Assembly (NCBI GenBank): GCA_010015805.1
Contig: ML978125.1
Span: 930,001 to 994,000, forward strand
Origin: Rhizodiscina lignyota
Taxonomy: Eukaryota; Ascomycota; Dothideomycetes; Aulographales; Rhizodiscinaceae
Reading direction: 5' to 3'
Length of the DNA stretch: 64,000 nt
In this document: positions 22,384 to 31,120 of the stretch, in pieces
Layout: the number at the start of each line of letters is the position of its first letter
Position numbering within the stretch: position 1 is the stretch's first letter
Program-made: the position numbers and the translations under genes
The notes under the pieces: generated by a model
Database searches by the model: none
What the model was told of the DNA's origin: nothing
Seen by the model: the letters and a program-made list of their open reading frames with translations, nothing else

Positions 22384-25044
22384 TCAGGACTGCCACCGAA
22401 ACTTTTCGCTCCTCAGCATACTAACCAGGCCAATTGGTAGCAGGCCTTGGTCGCCCATCGCCAATCCACCGAAGCGCTCGATCAGGTCGGTAGCGTACAA
22501 TTCCAGGGCCCACTTCCAGTACGGCTTCAGGCCGCCCCACGTCTGCGAGAAATCCCCCGAGAACTCAATGTTCGAGGGCAGCGTCTTGAGGGCATTTTCG
22601 ACGTCCTGCGTGGCTTCAAGGACGTCCTCAGGAGATGCCTCCATCAACTCCTCGTACGTGCGATGAAGGTACGAACTTGTCTCTTCCATGAAGCTTGTGA
22701 ATTCCTTGAAGCCCATAAACGGCTCGTCTTCCTCAGGTTTGTAGGCACTAGTATTCAGATTAGGGTTGTGTTCCCCACTGTCATACTTTTCTTTCAGCCT
22801 CTCATAATCCTCCTCCTCTTTCTCGAAAGCGCGGTTGACCCTTTCCTTTGGAGAGATGAAAGGATGTCGCACCTGCATGAAGAGTGGGATAAACGGTGAT
22901 CGCAGTTCGAGTCCACCAAGCTCAATCGGCAGGTAGAAGAAGCCGTCTGGGAGATCGGTAACATCGAAGCGCTCACGGATGACCTTGCGGAGATATTCCG
23001 TTACGTTTGCACCAGAGCCTTGGTCGCTGTCAAACAGCCTTCGTTGGATGTACTCGAAAGTCTCGATCACCATCTTCACGTGTTCTTTTCCGAAGCATCG
23101 CGCAGGTTGGCCAAAGTTGTTGCTAAAGAAGCGGTCGACGTAGCTGTTGTATGCCTGAACCCAAGCGAACACACTTCGGCACGCGGACAGTTGACGCTGC
23201 AGCTCCTTGATATGGTCCTCGACCTCTTCCTTGTCGATCACCCATCGGCCTGATCTGGCATCCAGTTTGAGGAAACCCCATCGGACAGCACCGGAGGGTA
23301 GCACAGATGATGGTTTCTTGATGGAACCAGCTTCGCCAGATACCTGCACTGCACCGGTCTTCTCCTCATTCAGTTCTAAGCCCATGACTTTGGAGAATTC
23401 GAGGATCGCTTTCCATGCCTCCGCACACACAGTCTCCTGCCCCCAAAACCAGAGGTCGTCATGGAAACGGTATATGTTTGCTCCCTTCGTGCGTTGATTG
23501 ACTGCAAAGTCAAGGCAAAAGAGTACCGCCTCACCGAGCGCATCGCTCAGGATATGGGACATTGGAATGCCACGCTGTCTTCTCCGCACCTCTGAGTCTG
23601 CACCATCGTGTGCGAAAGAGAGTGGTGTCTCGAGGAACTTCTTGAAGAAGCGGAGCCATTTCGTCTTTACTCCGAAAAACTTCAGCACTGTGAAGATGGT
23701 CGAATGCGGCAGAGAAGGACCAAACCACTTAAAGTCGGACTGGAGGATGGTGAATCCTCCATACAGTTTTGTGTTGACCAGCAATTCCGCAGTCGCCAGC
23801 CGCAGCATCGATTGCTTTATCACCATCGGGGCCTTCCTCTCGCCTAGGGCGAAGCTGTCAACGCTGTCATCTCCGTAGTCGCGTCCGCCGCCGTGGAATT
23901 GCGAAGGGAGTTGCGTCATGAAATAGTCCGTCTCATACATTGTCCTCCTCTCATTGCGCACGGTGGAAGCATTTCGGAGCCCCGAGTCGCTTCCCAAGAA
24001 GAACTCCCGTCTTTGTCTGTCTCTCTTGCCCATTGCTTTGTATGGATTGACAAGCCAAGCACCGGAGTGAAAGAACGATGTAAATGTCTGCTTTAGTAGT
24101 ACGGCCCACTTCGATCCGATGAAGTGGAGAAATATCGCCTGATGCAACTCTTCATCCATGAAGACGCGATACTTCCCATTGAGCTGTCGTCGCATGTGCA
24201 GCGGCACAGGTTGGGGATCCCATTTCCATTCTTCCAGGGAATCAAGATCCATGTTAAGGACATCCGCCATTTCAGCAAGGACGTCATCTCGGTCGCGAAG
24301 GTCAACCAAAGCCTCTCTCTTGGGTCCGGTAAAGAGGTCGGCCCTCAACAGCCCTTGGATGCAGGTGCACACAATACCAGCATCGAAGCGCTCTGGAGAC
24401 ATCTTATCGATATCCTTCAATTTCTCCCGCAGCTCTTCCAGCGGCGTCTTCTTCAGCTTTTTCGACTTGTGAACAGTTGCGAACAATTCTTGTAGATATT
24501 TTTCAATCGCAGATTGATCAGTCTCCTTAGCTTTGAAGGCGTAGCTCTCCCATTCTTTCCGCTGCTCATGCATCTCTTCGCGCCCGACCTGCTCAAAAGA
24601 CGTACTCGACTCTTCCGAGCTGTCTGAGTCTCTTCGCTTCTGGCCTGAAGCTCCAGCAACGGCATCGTTCGGGTTCTCAATCCATTCCGTTACCAGACGC
24701 CCAAACAGCGAGGCGTACTCGTATTTGAGGGCCTGGATATCGAGATCGTGTTCGAGCTTTTGCTGCCACTGTTTCAACAGTGCCTCAGAGACTGAAGGGT
24801 CATGCTTCGACTGGTCGAGGAAGCGAGTGACATTCTTTTCAGAGATGCCAGTTCGCCCGACTGTGATACTATGCTTTTCGCAACCTTCCAACAGAGCTCT
24901 GACTTTCTTCTCCAGGCTAGGTTCAGATTCGGCAGCCTTAAGGATCGCCTGCCTTTGCGAGTCGAACCTTTTCCGGAGTTCCACAAGCTTTTCGAGCTTC
25001 TTCTCTGTGACGTGGTGGAGAGTGGAGAGGACTGCGGAAGCCAT
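22384..25044 (-). CDS. rvt: Domesticated reverse transcriptase, rvt type
   Basis: Single exon, 886 residues, no frame damage. RT motifs can be followed in order: motif A LQSDFKWFG with the catalytic Asp near 437; motif B RRRQRGIPMSHILSDALG near 487-505; motif C YRFHDDLWFWG with the Asp pair at 529-530; motif D FSKVMGLELNEEKTG near 550. A long N-terminal domain (about 400 residues, with a charged helical start) and a C-terminal thumb-like extension flank the core. There are no integrase, RNase H, endonuclease, gag or LTR sequences nearby. This combination matches rvt genes: single-copy, selectively retained cellular RTs known in fungi and some other organisms, shown in Neurospora to polymerise nucleotides. 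The biological role is unknown. It lies divergently from the arginase-like gene with 0.78 kb between. Confidence 0.85.
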   Translation of the reverse strand: MASAVLSTLHHVTEKKLEKLVELRKRFDSQRQAILKAAESEPSLEKKVRALLEGCEKHSITVGRTGISEKNVTRFLDQSKHDPSVSEALLKQWQQKLEHDLDIQALKYEYASLFGRLVTEWIENPNDAVAGASGQKRRDSDSSEESSTSFEQVGREEMHEQRKEWESYAFKAKETDQSAIEKYLQELFATVHKSKKLKKTPLEELREKLKDIDKMSPERFDAGIVCTCIQGLLRADLFTGPKREALVDLRDRDDVLAEMADVLNMDLDSLEEWKWDPQPVPLHMRRQLNGKYRVFMDEELHQAIFLHFIGSKWAVLLKQTFTSFFHSGAWLVNPYKAMGKRDRQRREFFLGSDSGLRNASTVRNERRTMYETDYFMTQLPSQFHGGGRDYGDDSVDSFALGERKAPMVIKQSMLRLATAELLVNTKLYGGFTILQSDFKWFGPSLPHSTIFTVLKFFGVKTKWLRFFKKFLETPLSFAHDGADSEVRRRQRGIPMSHILSDALGEAVLFCLDFAVNQRTKGANIYRFHDDLWFWGQETVCAEAWKAILEFSKVMGLELNEEKTGAVQVSGEAGSIKKPSSVLPSGAVRWGFLKLDARSGRWVIDKEEVEDHIKELQRQLSACRSVFAWVQAYNSYVDRFFSNNFGQPARCFGKEHVKMVIETFEYIQRRLFDSDQGSGANVTEYLRKVIRERFDVTDLPDGFFYLPIELGGLELRSPFIPLFMQVRHPFISPKERVNRAFEKEEEDYERLKEKYDSGEHNPNLNTSAYKPEEDEPFMGFKEFTSFMEETSSYLHRTYEELMEASPEDVLEATQDVENALKTLPSNIEFSGDFSQTWGGLKPYWKWALELYATDLIERFGGLAMGDQGLLPIGLVSMLRSEKFRWQS

Positions 25045-25823
25045 GCTGACCCCAGGGGCTGGTGGAAATGAATGACAAGCTCAAATGTGAGAGAAAACAA
25101 AATAGTATTGGGTATACCGCTGTTGAGATTTGCAGTATTTACGAATTCACTCGAGAGCTTTGAAGACAAATGTAAGCGCTTTCTTGTGGAGATCTCAGTT
25201 TATGTAGAGAGCAGATGGGAGGCTGGAAAAATGCGCTATGACTGGCTCCACTGCGGCTGAGCTAAAGTATTCCTGCGGTGACTGAATGAGCAACCCGGAG
25301 AAGGCTGTTGCCTATTTTACAAGTCATAGGGCGATATGAAATTATATATTCTCACAACTGTGAACTAAAAGGTGACTCGAGGAAGCAGAGAGCCTTCGCC
25401 AGGATGAAGGGGTGAACTAAGGAGGCAAGCACCGGTGTGCTAGCTTGTGTGATCGACATGCAGAATGGCGCTGTAGTTGGCGGCAGACACGAGCGATCGA
25501 ATGAACTCCGTTCCATCATACTCCCAATTCTAGCGCCTAAAATGAGCGTAAGATTTTCAGCAAACATACGAGCCTTAGACCCTGGTTCGAAGTAGTTACT
25601 CTACTTCCGTGCCGCTGCTTAGCTTTTCTTATCACGCCCTTCGAGTGGAGACCAAGACATGTTCAATGTCTTTCTTAGTCACCTCCCAGCAACGTCATAT
25701 TTTGCATTATTCCAAGTTGAATAAATGGTTTCAAATACCCTGGAAGCTTTTCTCGATTTCTCTCGAGGGCAGTCTTTTGTCCTCTCTTTTTTAAGTTAAA
25801 ACTTATCTGGTCCTGAGTTCACC
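25045..25823. other. Divergent promoter region
   Basis: Lies between the rvt-type RT (minus) and the arginase-like gene (plus). No gene. It contains the promoter block at 25631-25652 and a TTAGTCA site at 25675-25681, both also found upstream of the next MFS gene. Confidence 0.6.
25631..25652 (+). promoter_or_regulatory. Shared promoter block, copy 1
   Basis: ATCACGCCCT, two variable bases, then GAGTGGAGAC; identical outside the two variable bases to 26931-26952. It lies 172 bases before the arginase-like ATG. A TTAGTCA heptamer (25675-25681), an AP-1/Yap1-like sequence, follows, and a TTTTGCAT stretch comes after it. This suggests co-regulation with the downstream transporter. Confidence 0.6.
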
Positions 25824-26792
25824 ATGGGGTTCGAGCAAATCAATATCACAGAAGTCCCATCAGATCTCGGCTCCGTCTATCGGGGCAAGTCTCGCGGCCC
25901 CGGTGCATTTACAAACGCAGGTCTGCTCAGAAAACTTGCGGCTTCGGGAATGGGATTGCGGATAGAAGCAACCGCCTTAGCTGCTGGCGACTTTGCATGG
26001 GCCTCCTCCACGCGAGAGCCAAATGGAGCACGCAACGAAGCAAAGTGTGTCGAAGCTTGCGGACAGGTTCAACGAGTCATCGGACAACGTCTTGCCAGTA
26101 TGGGGCCCGAGAAGACCTTTCAATTGATATTTTCTGGCGAATGTCTATACTGTCCTGCGATTTTGTCGGCTTACTGGCATTATCTGAGTGGGACTGGGCG
26201 GCGTGTGGGCATTATCTACGTCGATGCCGATTGCGATTTGTACACTCCAGTGGAACCGAACTCGACAGGAAACATTGCTGGCATGACACTTACACATCTA
26301 ACACTACGTGATGGGGCGTTGGAGAGTATGAAGGAGTTCAGTCGCCCCGACGGCTCTGGAGTGGTCGACAGTAACAACATCGTTCTGTTCGGACTCAACA
26401 TTGACTCTCCCGCGAACAAGCGTGAGCATCTGGGCTACCTTTTTGACAACAACTTTCGGGTTGTCACATCCCAAACGGTACAGAAAGCGCCGCTAGAGCA
26501 AGCGAGAGAGGCCTTGAAATGGTTGGAAGATCGGGTTGATCTCATTCTCGTCCATTTGGACGTGGACGTAATCGATCCCGGTCTGTTTCCATTGGGCAAT
26601 GTTCCCAGCTGGACAGGCCTTGGATTCAAGGAAACTATGGCTGCGGTTAAAGTATTTCTGAATAGCCAAAAGACTGTAGGACTCAGTGTTGCTGAGGTGA
26701 ATCCTGATCATGCCCCGGGGTTGACGATGACGGGGCAGCTTCTCGACGAGATCATTGAGGGTCTGAAGGAAAGACAGACATCCAGAAACTAA
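25824..26792 (+). CDS. Arginase-superfamily (ureohydrolase) protein with altered metal site
   Basis: Single exon, 322 residues. The overall ureohydrolase pattern is clear: an N-terminal GSVYRGKSRGPGAF, then a GGDHS-like position reading SGECL, a DAHxD-like position reading DADCD, a DVDVIDP element (HLDVDVIDP, near 248-256), and SVAEVNPDHAPG near the end. All aspartates of the binuclear manganese site are kept (two in DADCD, two in DVD). The two usual histidine ligands are replaced by Cys and Asp. The length matches arginases. Family enzymes hydrolyse guanidino or related C-N bonds. With these substitutions the protein may bind a different metal, act on another substrate or be inactive, so I do not call it an arginase. 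It is followed by an MFS gene with a similar promoter. Confidence 0.82.
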   Translation: MGFEQINITEVPSDLGSVYRGKSRGPGAFTNAGLLRKLAASGMGLRIEATALAAGDFAWASSTREPNGARNEAKCVEACGQVQRVIGQRLASMGPEKTFQLIFSGECLYCPAILSAYWHYLSGTGRRVGIIYVDADCDLYTPVEPNSTGNIAGMTLTHLTLRDGALESMKEFSRPDGSGVVDSNNIVLFGLNIDSPANKREHLGYLFDNNFRVVTSQTVQKAPLEQAREALKWLEDRVDLILVHLDVDVIDPGLFPLGNVPSWTGLGFKETMAAVKVFLNSQKTVGLSVAEVNPDHAPGLTMTGQLLDEIIEGLKERQTSRN

Positions 26793-26930
26793 GTCTTCCA
26801 CAAATTGTAACACAGGTCATGAAGACTTGCAATTACGATGATGTATATAAGGAGTGAGGAGTCCATGAGCAGTTGAGATCTCGCGCTAAGCCATAAACAG
26901 ATATTCCCGCGCCTTTCCTGGCGCTTTTTG

Positions 26931-26952
26931 ATCACGCCCTGTGAGTGGAGAC
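26931..26952 (+). promoter_or_regulatory. Shared promoter block, copy 2
   Basis: The same ATCACGCCCT-nn-GAGTGGAGAC block as at 25631, 121 bases before the transporter ATG. It is followed by TTAGTCA at 26967-26973 and a TTTTTGCAT stretch, in the same order as in copy 1. Confidence 0.6.
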
Positions 26953-27072
26953 ATCGAAGACAACGTTTAGTCATCTCTCAAGCACTCCAGAGTTTTTGCA
27001 TCGCAGGTCGTTCTGACAATTCACGTATCTCAAGATAGTGTCCAACCGCTTATCATCTATACTTCGGACAAA

Positions 27073-28629
27073 ATGAGCGACACATTTACTACTGAAAGCG
27101 TCATTGAGCTTCAAACCCACAACAATGAAACTTCTCAATCAAATTGGCAAGCCTCAACCGCACCATCGGATCCCGATTCAATCATCGAACAATCACGCGC
27201 TGCAGATGCTACTGTTCCTGAAGGTGGTTATGGTTGGGTTGTACTTTTCGGATGCGGAGTCATCACATTCTGGTTCGTGGGTACAACGTATTGTTGGGGT
27301 GTTATCCAAGGAGCATTAGTGAAAGAAGGCCTCGCTTCTCCTTCTACGCTCGCCTTTGTTGGCTCCTTGACAGTCGCTTTCATTGCTATCCTTGCAATTC
27401 CTAGCGCGCGTGTAGTGAGAGCACTCGGAGCAAGAAATACCGGTCTTCTGGCGATATCCTGCCTTGCCGCAGGGGAACTTCTCAGTGGCTTCACTACGAA
27501 AAGTGTAGGCGGGTTATTCGTTACTGCGGGCATTGTCATGGGTGTTGGCGTTTCGATGGCTTACATGGTATGTCTTCAACTCGACCTGAGCCCATTTTGA
27601 TTGGGTCTCCATCCATCCTTTGGACTGAATGCTCATTGCGGAAGGTTGTGTCGGCAACGCCAGCTCAGTATTTCTCTCGCAGACGTGGCCTTGCTAATGG
27701 AATCGTCTTTGCCTGTGGTGGCATCGGGGGAGCAGTGATCAGCTTTGCCATGGACGGCTTACTACAGAAACTTGGCCCGGCTTGGACTTTCCGAGTCATC
27801 GGGTTCGTAACACTAGCCACTGGACTCCCAGCAGCTTGGCTCGTCAAAGAGAGGACGCCGATAAGGAACAGGGCACTTATTGACCGGTATGTTGCCGATC
27901 TCACCCAGGTGAAGCTCGTAGTATGGAAAGTTTAACGCTCGTACTGATCGGTGTCGGCCCAGGTATCTGTTTCGGGATATCAAATTCCTCGTTTTATTCA
28001 TCACCGGAGCGATCGGGACATTCCCGCTTTTCGTGCCGCCGTTCTTTCTTCCACTTTATAGTGCTTCTTTGGGAATGTCCGCGAGTACAGGAGCTGGTCT
28101 AGTCGGTAAGCTATTCCATGACCCGTCTTCCATCCTTTCGGACGACTGATGCTGAATTGATCTAGCTGGCTTCAACTTCTCCTCTGCTATAGGCAGAATA
28201 GGCTTCGGCTTTGTGAGCGACATGATTGGCCCGTTGAACAGCTTGTTCATTGCACTGCTCCTCTCTGCGCTCAGTATGCTTGCTCTCTGGCCAGTGTCCA
28301 GCAGCCTTGGCCCACTCATCGCATTTGTGATTATCAATGGAGCTGCGAACGGAGGCTTTTTCTCCCTTACGCCAACTGTAGTTGCGAGCCTTTTTGGTTC
28401 GGCGAGAGTGAGCGTTGCGATGGGCATGATCGTGACGGGGTGGACTGGTGGATATCTGTTGGGTGCTCCGATCGCGGGATACATCCTAAATGCATATGGC
28501 GGACAGAGCGCAGGCTTCGAAGCCTATCGTCCGGCAATTTACTACGCTGGATCAATGGCCCTTGGGGCTGCTGCACTAGCTGGGTTCGTCAGACTGCGTG
28601 TGAGCAGGAGGCTCCTGAAGAAGGCGTGA
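27073..28629 (+). CDS. MFS transporter, monocarboxylate-type family
   Basis: Four exons: 27073-27567, 27645-27886, 27963-28105, 28166-28629; 447 residues. It opens with a soluble Ser/Thr-rich tail, then PEGGYGWVVLFGCGVI, the DGGWGW-like TM1 signature of fungal monocarboxylate-porter homologues (Mch/MCT type). Exon 2 gives AQYFSRRRGLANGIVFACGG, the conserved loop and helix after TM4. The last exon carries GFVSDMIGP and the C-terminal helices. All junctions keep phase and have canonical GT-AG ends. Proteins of this family carry organic acids, riboflavin or other small solutes. The substrate is not readable. The promoter resembles that of the upstream arginase-like gene, so it may move that enzyme's substrate or product (inference). 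Confidence 0.87.
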
Positions 28630-29301
28630 AGCTTCGGCATGAGAGCTTCTACGGTAAGGATTGCTAGATAGCGTCCAGATCTGTTTCCATAGCGTCTGGC
28701 GTGCGGAGCCTTTTACTTGCTGGCTGGTGCCGAAACCTGTCCATCTGTGCCTTCTTGCAGCGAGTGAAGTCGTTTCAGTGGAGCGCGAACAGAAACGCTA
28801 GGGTGCGCTCTGATTGGCCACGCTTCCCGCCTAACAAAACATCTGCGACATCTCCCCTCCCTTCACCATGAACATGGACGACTCTAACCACGCGAACAGA
28901 TTGCCCCTCGATCGACATGAAGCCAAGCCTTACCATCTGTGCAGATATCATCTAATCGACATGATACAGGAGTGCGGTGAGGGGGAGATCTTTGACTGGT
29001 CGCTGCCAGCTTTGGGGTGACGGACCTTTGCCTTATGGCAGCTTCTTTGTTCACGTTGTTTTCTCTGTGTGAAGACGCCATCATTGTGATATTACCCATG
29101 ATGTCCACACGTTGTGCGAGTTATACTTCACGAGTTGCACACTCTTGAGTGATGTTAGGGTGCATTCCTCATCTTCATTTTTGGAAGATACATTCTTTTC
29201 TTGAGCGGGTCTCAATCGTTCTTTTCTTGCACTGTTAACCCAGTCCTTCATATCATCTTCTAAGCTCATACCAGCTTCCTCCATCTCGAACATCTCAGAA
29301 A
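28630..29301. other. Intergenic region
   Basis: 670 bases between two plus-strand genes. No gene is supported. The last part is the promoter of the secreted-protein gene. Confidence 0.55.
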
Positions 29302-29946
29302 ATGATACACTTCGGATCACTCTTCGCTACCCTCGTCCTTGCGCATAGCGCAATATCTGTCCCCGTCGAGGTCGAACGCCGCGATGTGGATGCTGCCACT
29401 AAGGCGCTTCTCACCGCTGCCCCAACAAGCAACACCTGTAGTGGAGCTACATATCCGAATGAATGCGCCACGGCCCAGCAAGCCGCCCAACCCATTATCG
29501 ATGGCTTCGCTCAGTACGGTATCACCACCGTCGGCGAGCAAGCAGCAGCCCTTTCCATCATGATCTTCGAGAGCGGCAGCTTCAAGTACAACGAGAAGCA
29601 CTTCCCTGCACCGGTTCCAGGTCAGGGAACGCGCAACATGCAGAACCCGGAATTCAACCAAAAATATGTCGCTGACCTCGAGAAGAGCGGCAAACTCAAG
29701 AGCTCCGACGTTCAGGCTGCAGGAACCGATCCGAACAAGATTCTGGCTCTAGTGCAACCGGATGAATTCAGCTTTGCCTCTGCTGCTTGGTTTATCTCTA
29801 CACAGTGTGACGCAGCTACACGTGCAGGATTGCAGGCGGGGACTCAAGCTGGCTATACGGCTTATTTGACGAATTGCGTCCAGACGACTGTAACGGATGA
29901 TAGGATTTCTGGATGGAAGGCAGCCTTGCAGGCCGCTTCTGGCTAG
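29302..29946 (+). CDS. Small secreted protein, possibly lysozyme-like fold
   Basis: Single exon, 214 residues. A signal peptide is clear: MIHFGSLFATLVLAHSAISVPV, with probable cleavage after the Ala/Ser stretch and a following EVERRD that looks like a dibasic pro-peptide site. The mature part has four cysteines (in NTCSG, NECAT, STQCD and TNCVQ), enough for two disulfides. The most distinctive segment is SIMIFESGSFKYNEKHFP and then PGQGTRNMQNPEF, a pattern I associate with uncharacterised secreted fungal proteins. The ESGSF element recalls the catalytic-Glu loop of lysozyme-like hydrolases, but this is resemblance only. Likely extracellular; function unproven. Confidence 0.75.
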   Translation: MIHFGSLFATLVLAHSAISVPVEVERRDVDAATKALLTAAPTSNTCSGATYPNECATAQQAAQPIIDGFAQYGITTVGEQAAALSIMIFESGSFKYNEKHFPAPVPGQGTRNMQNPEFNQKYVADLEKSGKLKSSDVQAAGTDPNKILALVQPDEFSFASAAWFISTQCDAATRAGLQAGTQAGYTAYLTNCVQTTVTDDRISGWKAALQAASG

Positions 29947-30074
29947 AGGAGAATGTATGATTTTCATTCTTGCGAATCATGCAGACAGTTATGTAGCTGC
30001 AAATTTCGATATTCTTACTTGAATTGATTTCGATTTCGATGCTTTGCTTCCTTCATGTTGTCCAATATGTTTAT

Positions 30075-30527
30075 TTACAAATGGTGTCCAGACCTCTTCT
30101 CCGCTCGCTTATAGACTTTCCCTGCCTCAAGTTGCCTCAACCACATTTCCACAACAGGATAGTCTCCCGGTCGGATTCCCAATTTCTGTGCAATGATGAA
30201 CTGGCAAGAGAAAGACAGCATGCAGTCAGCGGCGGTCACGTCGTTTCCAACGAGATGTTCCCCGTTCCCCCTCTCCAATTCCTTAGTCAACCATTCGAAG
30301 TGCTTCTTGACTGGCTTTGATAGGGTTTTCTCTAGCTCCGCGAGGCCACTCGATCCTGCTAATGACGGAGGAGTGTTGAGCCGGATGAACCAAATCGCCA
30401 GACCATGCATGAGAAATGTGCCTTCCGAGGCCCACATGTACTCTCGCACTTTGCTGCGCAATGCCGCCTCTGTGGGCATCAAGCGGTGCCTGGTGTGTTG
30501 CAATGTTCCTGCTGACGCTACGCCGAC
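30075..30527 (-). pseudogene. Truncated glutathione S-transferase (C-terminal domain only)
   Basis: The minus strand encodes a good GST C-terminal helical domain of about 130 residues: RSKVREYMWASEGTFLMHGL, then HFEWLTKELERG, then LVGNDVTAADCMLSF (the usual 'l.G...t.AD' N-capping box) and a WLRQLEAG end. The thioredoxin-like N-terminal domain that binds glutathione is absent. Upstream in this frame a stop appears near 30530, there is no ATG before the domain except an internal one, and the DNA becomes AT-rich without GST-like sequence on either strand. It is best read as a 5'-truncated gene remnant. An unannotated distant first exon is less likely. Confidence 0.65.
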
Positions 30528-31120
30528 AATTAGGCATATCTATATATCTGAAGAGAATATCTATATGCTTAGGGCGTCGCGGAACTGGCGACTATCACTA
30601 TTTCCTAACTCGGAGTAGAAATGGCTTCGTAAGCGGTGCACTCATCCTCCTGTGTGGCCGCAATTCGCAAATTCAAAAGCATCTTTTTCGACCTGTTACG
30701 TTTTGGGTGGCTTCATACTCCATCACTTTGCCTCAGACACTGTTAGAACCATTGCGGCAATGCGGCCAAGGAATCGTTCGGAAACATATCCTAATAAGGC
30801 ACAATGAAACTACTCTTTACTACTACATGGCTCAGAAAACTTGTTCACTATCGCGCAAAATCACGTGCGTTAAGCATGGCGATGAGGAATCAAGCGGGAA
30901 GATGAAGAATCGATACAATAGAGAAGAAACATTGAACCATGAATGTCTAGTATCGCTTTCGCATTTCTTTCGACTGCATTTATATGGCCCGGGCGAAATG
31001 ACTGCCAAGTACAAAGATCAATGGCATCTCCACTGCTCCGCACAGATGGCTACGCACAGCTCAAACCTGCTGAACATCAAAACACATTCCCATTACTCCG
31101 TATAAATTATTCGATATCGC
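30528..31120. other. AT-rich intergenic region
   Basis: Nearly 600 bases between the GST remnant and the 3' end of the M20 gene. A long plus-strand open frame (30416-31105) crosses it but has no recognisable sequence, so I do not call it. No other feature seen. Confidence 0.5.

Noticed and set aside
22384-25044. Active retrotransposon or viral polymerase
   Set aside because: No LTRs, integrase, nuclease, capsid-like frame or target-site duplications are seen; motifs fit the cellular rvt class better.
30416-31105. 229-codon plus-strand open frame
   Set aside because: It runs antisense to the GST remnant and into AT-rich DNA; composition is not protein-like and no motif is present.
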